11,823 bases of DNA from Ruminococcus sp. (lineage in GTDB: Bacteria; Bacillota; Clostridia; Oscillospirales; Ruminococcaceae). The position numbers and the translations under genes are program-made. Of this stretch, positions 6,906-11,823 are shown one piece after another. The notes under the pieces are model-generated. The model saw only the letters and a list, made by a program, of their open reading frames with translations. It had not been told where the DNA came from and searched no databases. How positions within the stretch are numbered: the first letter of the stretch is position 1; each line of letters begins with the position of its first letter. The stretch covers positions 1-11,823 of the forward strand of contig JAFYET010000055.1 of NCBI GenBank assembly GCA_017544125.1, given 5' to 3'.

Positions 6906-7898
6906 GTGGAAACAAACAGATTTTACGGCTCACGCTGTATTTCCTGCAAAAAGATATTCGGGCAGGGCGATGATATAGTCGTATGCCCCGAGTGCGGTAC
7001 TCCTTATCACAGAGAGTGCTATAAGAACGAGGGTAAGTGTATAAACGATGCCCTCCACGAAACAGGACATACATGGAAGCCTATAACCGAGGAGGAGGCA
7101 GCAGCGATAGAGACCAGCGAGGACGGAACTATCCGCTGTATGCGCTGCGGCGAGGAGAATACGGCAGATATGCTCTTCTGTACCAAATGCGGGCTGCCGC
7201 TTCACCAGAACGAGCCCCCCGAGAGACCCTTTAACGATATATACAGCCCCAACCGCTACCCCGGCGCCGGCGGTGAAAGCAGCAAGGAACAACAGCCGCA
7301 GATGAATTCTGCGCCTTTCCGCAATACCATAATGCTTGATAAGAATTCCGAGATAGACGGCATCACGATAGAGGATTATGCTTGCTATGTCAAGAGCAAC
7401 CCTATCTACTTTATAACCACGTTCTTCCGCTTTTTCAAGCTGGGCAGCAAGATATCCTTCAACTTCGGTGCGGTGCTTTTCCCCGAGTTCTATATGCTCT
7501 ACCGCAAGATGTATGTGCGTGGCATAATAATGCTCATACTCAGCTTCCTGCTTTCGGTGCCCTCGTATATCTACCTCGGCACGCAGGAGTTTATGGGGCA
7601 GGTGTTCATCAAGAGCGCAGGCTTTGTTGAGGGCAAGACCTTCCAGCTTATCTATCAGGCATCTTACTATGCTTTCTGGGCAGTAAGGCTGCTGCTGGGC
7701 TTCTCGGTGAACTATATGTATTATTCCTCTGTCAAAAAGAGGATACGCCGAATAAAGGCAGAAAACCCCGACACTATGGAGGCAAGGCAGATAATGGCTC
7801 TTGCAGGCGGTGTTTCGTGGCCGGCAGTAATCATGGGCGGAACGCTTATGTTCGGGCTGTTCACGGGGCTAATGTTTTTGATAAACAGCTTTACTTGA
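6906..7898 (+). CDS. Prokaryotic RING finger / zinc ribbon / DUF2628-like membrane protein
   Basis: The 330-residue product starts at GTG 6906 behind a strong AAAGGAG site. Residues 11-57 form a RING-like treble clef: C11, C14, C27, C30, H35, C38, C45 and H51/H55, with DDIVVCPECGTPYHRECY as core. This matches the prokaryotic RING finger family 1 pattern. A second zinc ribbon follows (C78, C81, C92, C95). A flexible, Pro/Glu/Gln-rich linker spans ~100-150. The C-terminal half is a membrane module: FNFGAVLFPEFYMLYRKMY at 185-203 is the DUF2628 hallmark (a membrane-edge aromatic stretch ending in YRKMY), with helices near 205-225, 253-273 and 303-326. The gene is 33 bases after paralogue 2 and shares the zinc-finger plus membrane-helix plan, so it is probably co-transcribed. 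Whether this RING has ubiquitin-like ligase activity is unknown; a structural or protein-binding role is likelier. Confidence 0.82.
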   Translation: METNRFYGSRCISCKKIFGQGDDIVVCPECGTPYHRECYKNEGKCINDALHETGHTWKPITEEEAAAIETSEDGTIRCMRCGEENTADMLFCTKCGLPLHQNEPPERPFNDIYSPNRYPGAGGESSKEQQPQMNSAPFRNTIMLDKNSEIDGITIEDYACYVKSNPIYFITTFFRFFKLGSKISFNFGAVLFPEFYMLYRKMYVRGIIMLILSFLLSVPSYIYLGTQEFMGQVFIKSAGFVEGKTFQLIYQASYYAFWAVRLLLGFSVNYMYYSSVKKRIRRIKAENPDTMEARQIMALAGGVSWPAVIMGGTLMFGLFTGLMFLINSFT

Positions 7899-7941
7899 TG
7901 TGCGAATTTACAGAAAATTTACATTTATAACGATATCAAGG

Positions 7942-7970
7942 TTGACATTTCAGCCGACCTGTGATATAAT
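7942..7970 (+). promoter_or_regulatory. Consensus-perfect sigma-A promoter for rpsF-ssb-rpsR
   Basis: TTGACA (7942-7947), a 17-base spacer and TATAAT (7965-7970) match the vegetative consensus at every position. The TG at 7962-7963 adds an extended -10. Transcription should start near 7977. Such a strong promoter fits a ribosomal protein operon. Confidence 0.92.
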
Positions 7971-7980
7971 AATTGAGTTA

Positions 7981-8018
7981 TCCTTGCTTGTGTAAAAACA
8001 CAGGCGAAATCCAAAGGG
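7981..8018 (+). promoter_or_regulatory. rpsF leader fold that can cover the ribosome binding site (candidate S6:S18 control element)
   Basis: An 8-bp hairpin (7986-7993 with 7998-8005, AAAA loop, one G-T pair) is flanked by TCCTT (7981-7985), which can pair with AAGGG (8014-8018), part of the rpsF Shine-Dalgarno region. Between them on the 3' side an 8-base bulge (8006-8013) holds a CC pair. In several bacteria the S6:S18 complex represses rpsF by binding a CC/CCG-containing leader structure. The fold is seen; binding is inferred. Confidence 0.4.
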
Positions 8019-8031
8019 AGGTGCATTTAAA

Positions 8032-8322
8032 ATGGCAAAGTTAACTGAAAATTACGAAGCAATGGTCGTATTCAGCATGAAGAAGGAAGAAGAGGAGATA
8101 AAGAGCCTCATCGAGAAGTTCACTGCTATGATCAGCGCTGAGGGCTCGGATGTTACAACAAACGAGTGGGGCAAGAGAAAGCTCGCTTACGCTATCAACT
8201 ACGAAAACGAGGGCTACTATGTTCTTTGGAACTTCACAGCTAAGCCTGAGTTCCCGGCTGAGCTCGAGCGTGTACTCGGCATTACAGACGGCGTTATTCG
8301 TTTCCTGATAACACTTAAGTAA
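8032..8322 (+). CDS. rpsF: 30S ribosomal protein S6
   Basis: S6 binds 16S rRNA in the central domain platform as a heterodimer with S18, encoded two genes downstream. The 96-residue product has the usual length and the family opening NYEAMVVFSMKKEEEEIKSL. The central WGKRKLAYAINYENEGYYVLW (47-67) is the signature segment, and LERVLGITDGVIRFLI follows, covering the ferredoxin-like fold. There is no poly-Glu C-terminal tail, which some proteobacterial S6 proteins carry. The ribosome site GGGAGGTG is strong, with a preceding leader hairpin. It is the first gene of the rpsF-ssb-rpsR operon. Confidence 0.98.
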   Translation: MAKLTENYEAMVVFSMKKEEEEIKSLIEKFTAMISAEGSDVTTNEWGKRKLAYAINYENEGYYVLWNFTAKPEFPAELERVLGITDGVIRFLITLK

Positions 8323-8339
8323 GAAGACCCTTAGAGAAT

Positions 8340-8343
8340 GGAG
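8340..8343 (+). promoter_or_regulatory. Ribosome binding site that sets the ssb start
   Basis: GGAG at 8340-8343 lies 10 bases before ATG 8354. A GTG at 8345 in the same frame lies only one base after it and would add MLR, which is not found in the SSB family, whose members begin MLNRV. Confidence 0.7.
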
Positions 8344-8353
8344 AGTGCTTAGG

Positions 8354-8872
8354 ATGCTTAACAGAGTTATTATAATGGGCAGGATCACACAAGATCTCGA
8401 GATAAAGCAAGCGGGCGGACAGCCTGTGGTCAGCTTTACTATTGCTGTTGAAAGAGGCTATACTGATCAGAATGGTCAGAGACCTGTTGACTTCATTGAC
8501 TGCGTTGCATGGAGACAGCACGCAGAGTTTATCGGCAGATATTTCGGTAAGGGCAGGATGATTGCTGTTGAAGGCGAACTGCGCAAGAGAGATTATACTG
8601 ATAAAAACGGTAACAAGCGCTATGTTACAGAAGTTTATGTAACTAATACGAGCTTTACCGGTGAGTCTAAGAGAGACGGCAACGGAAACGGTGCTTCCTA
8701 TCAGAGCAACGGCGGTTATAACAATAACGGCTATAACAACAACAGCTACCAGCAGCCCCAGCAGAATAACTACCAGCCTCAGTACAACCAGCCCCCGCAG
8801 CAGAACAATATGTCTATCGGCGGCATGGAAGACTTTGAGGAGATAATAAGCGACGACGGCGTTCCGTTCTGA
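8354..8872 (+). CDS. ssb: Single-stranded DNA-binding protein
   Basis: SSB coats single-stranded DNA during replication, repair and recombination and recruits partner enzymes through its C-terminus. The 172-residue product begins MLNRVIIMGRITQDLEIK, the usual start of the OB-fold (1-103), which also has VVSFTIAVER (25-34), DFIDCVAWRQHAEFI (46-60) and KGRMIAVEGEL (66-76). Residues ~104-152 are a Gly/Asn/Gln/Tyr-rich flexible linker with repeats such as GYNNN. It ends with DFEEIISDDGVPF, the acidic tip that docks replication and repair proteins. The gene sits between rpsF and rpsR, as in many Firmicutes. Confidence 0.97.
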   Translation: MLNRVIIMGRITQDLEIKQAGGQPVVSFTIAVERGYTDQNGQRPVDFIDCVAWRQHAEFIGRYFGKGRMIAVEGELRKRDYTDKNGNKRYVTEVYVTNTSFTGESKRDGNGNGASYQSNGGYNNNGYNNNSYQQPQQNNYQPQYNQPPQQNNMSIGGMEDFEEIISDDGVPF

Positions 8873-8911
8873 CGAAAAAGTAACATTCGATACAGTTAGG
8901 AGGATAGATCA

Positions 8912-9154
8912 ATGGAAAATCAGAGACCTGCAAGGCCTGTAAAGAGAGGCCGCAAGAAGGTTTGTATGTTCTGTGTTGACAGAGCTGAGACTATAGACTA
9001 CAAGGATATAACAAAGCTCAGAAAGTGCATGACAGAGAGAGCTAAGATTCTCCCCAGAAGAGTAACAGGCACTTGCGCTTATCATCAGAGAGAGCTCACA
9101 AAGGCTATCAAGAGAGCACGTCACGTTGCACTCCTGCCTTATGTAGCTGACTAA
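8912..9154 (+). CDS. rpsR: 30S ribosomal protein S18, zinc-binding (C+) form
   Basis: S18 pairs with S6 on the 30S platform. The 80-residue product has the family core [20 protein letters not shown] (29-48) and [20 protein letters not shown] (49-68). Four Cys (18, 21, 39, 55) sit at the positions of the zinc-binding C+ version; Bacillus subtilis S18 keeps only the first of them. In many bacteria a C- paralogue is made under zinc starvation; none is visible here. The ribosome site TTAGGAGGAT is strong. It is the last gene of the operon, 39 bases after ssb and 13 bases before the terminator hairpin. Confidence 0.97.
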   Translation: MENQRPARPVKRGRKKVCMFCVDRAETIDYKDITKLRKCMTERAKILPRRVTGTCAYHQRELTKAIKRARHVALLPYVAD

Positions 9155-9167
9155 TAAAGTCTATACG

Positions 9168-9202
9168 AGCGGAGATATCCAAACGGGTATCTTCGCTTTT
9201 TT
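9168..9202 (+). terminator. Rho-independent terminator of the rpsF-ssb-rpsR operon
   Basis: A 13-bp stem (9168-9180 with 9185-9197, two G-T pairs) closes an AAAC loop and is followed by a run of T at 9197-9202. It stands 13 bases after the rpsR stop. Confidence 0.9.
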
Positions 9203-9242
9203 GTTTCTATAAATATGCAATACTCTAACCTTAAATTTATAC

Positions 9243-9271
9243 TTGCAAAATGCTGTGATTTATGGTATCAT
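9243..9271 (+). promoter_or_regulatory. Sigma-A type promoter for lon
   Basis: TTGCAA (9243-9248), a 17-base spacer and TATCAT (9266-9271) form the best candidate, with TG at 9263-9264 as extended -10. No CIRCE inverted repeat (HrcA) or CtsR-type heptad repeat is visible near it, so classical heat-shock repressor control of lon is not supported by the sequence. Confidence 0.55.
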
Positions 9272-9317
9272 ATAAGTAAGCAGAACTTGAGAACAAAGCA
9301 GAAAGGAGAACGGTTTT

Positions 9318-11726
9318 ATGACTGAAATAAAGATAGAAAAGGATAAGCTCATTCCCTGCGTGCCTACAAGGGATCTCGTGGTGTTTGAGGATATGACCGT
9401 TAATTTCGAGGTTGCAAGGGGCTTTACTATAAGCGCTGTGAAAAAGGCTATGAACGGCGACGGGTTCGTTTTCCTGATAGCGCAGAGAAGCGTTGCAGTT
9501 GAAGAACCCGAGAAGAAGGACTTATATAAATATGGTATCTTAGGTGAGGTAAGGCAGGTGATCAAGTCGCCGAGCGGCGTTTACAGGTGCTTAGTTCACG
9601 GTATCTCAAAGGGCAAGCTGCTTGATCTTGTAAAGGTCAAGGATAACTGCCTTTACGCTTCTATAAAGCTGGTTGGCATTGGGCGTGAAAAGGTCAGCGA
9701 GGTTGAGCTCACTGCACTTATGCGTCAGGTGAGCGAGGCGTTTGAGAACTACCTCGAGGTCATTCCCCGCATACCCAAGGAGCTTTACTACGATGTGGCA
9801 TCTGCTGAAACACCCAAGGAACTGTTTGAGGCAATAGCTTATAATATACCCCTGCCCACAGACGATAAGCAGATAATGCTCGACCTTAATACATACGGCG
9901 AGCGCCTTGCATACCTGCTCTCGACTCTTAGCCATGAGATAGAGGTAAGTATGCTCGAGCGTGAGATACACGAGCACGTATCGTCTACTATTGATAACCA
10001 GCAGCGTGAGTATTTTATACGAGAGCAGATAAGGGCGCTGCATAATGAGCTGGGCGACGGCAGCGATGTTGACGAGAGCGATGAAGCACAGCAGTACCTT
10101 GCAAAGATAGGGGAGCTGACTGCTTCCGATGAGGTGAAGGATAAGCTCACAGCTGAGGCAAAGCGCCTTATGAAGATGCCCTCGGGTACGCAGGAGGCGG
10201 TGGTTATAAGAAACTACCTCGATACCTGCCTTGCACTGCCCTGGTCGGAAAAGACCGAGGACAGGCGTGATATAAAGAAAGCTGAGAGCATTCTTGAAAA
10301 AGACCACTACGGCATGAAAAAGGTCAAGGAGCGTGTTGTCGAGAACCTCGCAGTAAGAATGATGACACCCGATATAAAGGGGCAGGTAATATGCCTTTAC
10401 GGTCCTCCCGGAGTGGGCAAGACCTCTGTCGGCAGGAGTATCGCAAGGGCGCTTGACAGAAAGTATGTCAGAGTATCACTCGGCGGTGTAAGAGATGAGA
10501 GCGACATCAGAGGTCACAGAAAGACCTACGTTGGCGCAATGCCCGGGCGTATAATAGATGCTATGAAGCAGGCGGGCACGAAGAACCCCGTTATACTGCT
10601 CGATGAGATAGACAAAATGAGCAATGACTTCCGTGGCGACCCTTCGAGCGCTATGCTCGAGGTGCTTGACGGCGAGCAGAACTCCGGCTTCAGAGACCAC
10701 TTTATCGAGCTGCCCTTTGACCTTTCCGAGGTGTTGTTCATAACCACTGCAAACTCCCTTGACACGGTGGCACCCCCTCTGCTTGACAGAATGGAGGTCA
10801 TCGAGCTTGCAAGCTATACAAGAGAGGAAAAGTATAATATAGCAAAGCTGCACCTTATCCCCAAGCAGCTCAAAAAGCACGGGCTTAAGGCATCACAGGT
10901 AAGAATAAGCAAAGATGCTATATATTCGCTCATCGACTTCTACACCAAGGAAGCAGGCGTTCGTAAGCTCGAGCGCTCGGTGGCTACGCTTTGCAGAAAG
11001 GCTGTAAAGCAGCTGCTCGAGGACGAGAATGTAACAAAGGTAACGTTCAAGGCGGCTAACCTTGAAGAATACTTAGGTCATAAGAAATATCTTCCCGACC
11101 TGGCATCTGAAAAGGACGAGGTAGGGCTTGTAAACGGTCTTGCCTGGACTTCCGTGGGCGGCGTGCTAATGCCGCTTGAGGTGCTTGTGCTTGATGGCAA
11201 GGGCAAGGTCGAGCTCACAGGCTCGCTTGGCGATGTTATGAAAGAGTCGGGGCAGATAGCTGTCAGCTACTGCCGTGCCGTGTGCGATAAGTACGGCATC
11301 GCCCCTGATTTCTACGAGAAGAAGGATCTGCACATACACGCACCCGAGGGCGCAGTTCCCAAGGACGGTCCCTCGGCAGGCGTTACTATGGTAACGGCTA
11401 TGGTAAGCGCTCTTTCGAGCATTCCCGTAAGAAAAGACGTTGCCATGACGGGCGAGATAACCCTCCACGGCAAGGTGCTGCCCATAGGCGGTCTGCGTGA
11501 AAAGCTCATGGCGGCTTATAAGGCAAAGATAAAGACTGTCATCATACCCGCAAAGAACAAGGGCGACCTTGACGAGGTCGATGATGTTGTCAAGAACGGC
11601 CTTGAGATAATCTTCGCCGAGGATCTTAACACCGTGCTTGAAAATGCACTTGTAAAGGTAACAAAGCCTGCAAAGCCGGTCAAAACTGCCAGAAAGCGCA
11701 GAGAGGCCGTGCTGACGGCGAATTGA
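9318..11726 (+). CDS. lon: ATP-dependent Lon protease
   Basis: Lon is a hexameric AAA+ serine protease that unfolds and degrades misfolded and regulatory proteins in the cytoplasm. The 802-residue product is of usual length. Order: LON N-terminal domain (~10-205), linker helices (~205-310), AAA+ domain (~310-590), protease domain (~600-780). Walker A is GPPGVGKT (362-369) and Walker B is ILLDEID (426-432). Ser686 in PKDGPSAG and Lys729 in GGLREKL form the catalytic dyad, spaced 43 residues as in Escherichia coli (Ser679, Lys722). A Lys/Arg-rich tail (781-797) extends beyond the core. It has its own promoter, and AAAGGAG precedes ATG. The gene behind it does not open like the EngB GTPase that often follows lon in Firmicutes. 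Confidence 0.98.
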   Translation: MTEIKIEKDKLIPCVPTRDLVVFEDMTVNFEVARGFTISAVKKAMNGDGFVFLIAQRSVAVEEPEKKDLYKYGILGEVRQVIKSPSGVYRCLVHGISKGKLLDLVKVKDNCLYASIKLVGIGREKVSEVELTALMRQVSEAFENYLEVIPRIPKELYYDVASAETPKELFEAIAYNIPLPTDDKQIMLDLNTYGERLAYLLSTLSHEIEVSMLEREIHEHVSSTIDNQQREYFIREQIRALHNELGDGSDVDESDEAQQYLAKIGELTASDEVKDKLTAEAKRLMKMPSGTQEAVVIRNYLDTCLALPWSEKTEDRRDIKKAESILEKDHYGMKKVKERVVENLAVRMMTPDIKGQVICLYGPPGVGKTSVGRSIARALDRKYVRVSLGGVRDESDIRGHRKTYVGAMPGRIIDAMKQAGTKNPVILLDEIDKMSNDFRGDPSSAMLEVLDGEQNSGFRDHFIELPFDLSEVLFITTANSLDTVAPPLLDRMEVIELASYTREEKYNIAKLHLIPKQLKKHGLKASQVRISKDAIYSLIDFYTKEAGVRKLERSVATLCRKAVKQLLEDENVTKVTFKAANLEEYLGHKKYLPDLASEKDEVGLVNGLAWTSVGGVLMPLEVLVLDGKGKVELTGSLGDVMKESGQIAVSYCRAVCDKYGIAPDFYEKKDLHIHAPEGAVPKDGPSAGVTMVTAMVSALSSIPVRKDVAMTGEITLHGKVLPIGGLREKLMAAYKAKIKTVIIPAKNKGDLDEVDDVVKNGLEIIFAEDLNTVLENALVKVTKPAKPVKTARKRREAVLTAN

Positions 11727-11739
11727 GGGGCAAAGCGTT

Positions 11740-11823
11740 ATGTATAAATACGGAAAAGCCGTTCACATAGCGGTGATAGCGGTCATCATCGCTGCAATAC
11801 TGTTTTTCCCTGCAAGGCTCATC
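11740..11823 (+). CDS. Start of a membrane protein gene (partial, runs off the window)
   Basis: ATG 11740 opens 28 codons up to the right edge. It lies 13 bases after the lon stop and is preceded by a GAGGGG ribosome site, which suggests co-transcription with lon. After MYKYGKAVH comes a hydrophobic span of about 15 residues (IAVIAVIIAAILFFP) and then ARLI. This could be a signal anchor or the first helix of a multi-pass protein. I do not recognise it. Confidence 0.65.
   Translation, partial: MYKYGKAVHIAVIAVIIAAILFFPARLI

Noticed and set aside
7037..7234. Plus-strand open frame overlapping the RING-finger gene in another frame
   Set aside because: The overlapped frame has clear zinc-ligand Cys/His patterns, while this one has no recognisable features.
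8723..8800. Repeats in ssb as a mobile or regulatory repeat
   Set aside because: They encode the Asn/Gln/Tyr-rich SSB linker, which is naturally repetitive and variable.
9203..9317. Heat-shock operators (CIRCE or CtsR boxes) upstream of lon
   Set aside because: No TTAGCACTC-N9-GAGTGCTAA repeat and no tandem GGTCAAA-type heptads were found by reading both strands.
9606..10307. 233-codon minus-strand open frame inside lon
   Set aside because: It is fully antisense to the conserved Lon coding sequence, has no convincing ribosome site or domain pattern, and is Leu/Cys-rich, as shadows of this codon usage are.

Overview
The window looks like chromosomal DNA from a Gram-positive, moderate-GC anaerobe of the Ruminococcus / Oscillospiraceae type. 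This rests on a cohesin-like secreted protein beside a sortase-type surface protein tail, strong AGGAGG-like ribosome sites, sigma-A type promoters and the gene families present. The genus is an inference. No gap between genes exceeds 300 bases. I saw no tRNA, rRNA, CRISPR array, insertion sequence or integrase.

Layout. Bases 2-193 (+) are the C-terminal end of a surface protein with an NPVTG sorting signal, closed by a strong hairpin terminator (223-252). Directly after it, 269-1219 (+) encodes a secreted, membrane-anchored cohesin-like protein with a Thr/Ser-rich stalk. A bidirectional terminator (1232-1264) separates this from a leftward five-gene operon (5172 back to 1275): prfB (release factor 2), proC (proline biosynthesis), a SpoIIM-like membrane protein, a GNAT acetyltransferase and a YesL/DUF624 membrane protein. 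A divergent intergenic region (5173-5359) carries a recognisable promoter on each strand.

Rightward from 5360 come three zinc-finger membrane proteins: two tandem paralogues (zinc ribbon, two membrane helices, conserved C-terminal domain), then a prokaryotic RING finger / zinc ribbon / DUF2628 protein. They form a probable co-transcribed unit of unknown function and are the least described part of the window. No clear terminator follows them. A consensus-perfect promoter (7942-7970) then drives the ribosomal/replication operon rpsF-ssb-rpsR (8032-9154), whose leader can fold over its own ribosome binding site. That operon ends in a hairpin terminator (9168-9202). The lon protease gene (9318-11726) has its own promoter, and a membrane protein gene starting at 11740 runs off the window.

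Together this is mostly core housekeeping (translation termination, proline synthesis, ribosome assembly, ssDNA binding, protein quality control) interleaved with envelope proteins. Three predicted starts differ from the longest open frame and were set by ribosome binding sites: the cohesin protein (269), the SpoIIM-like protein (3183) and ssb (8354).
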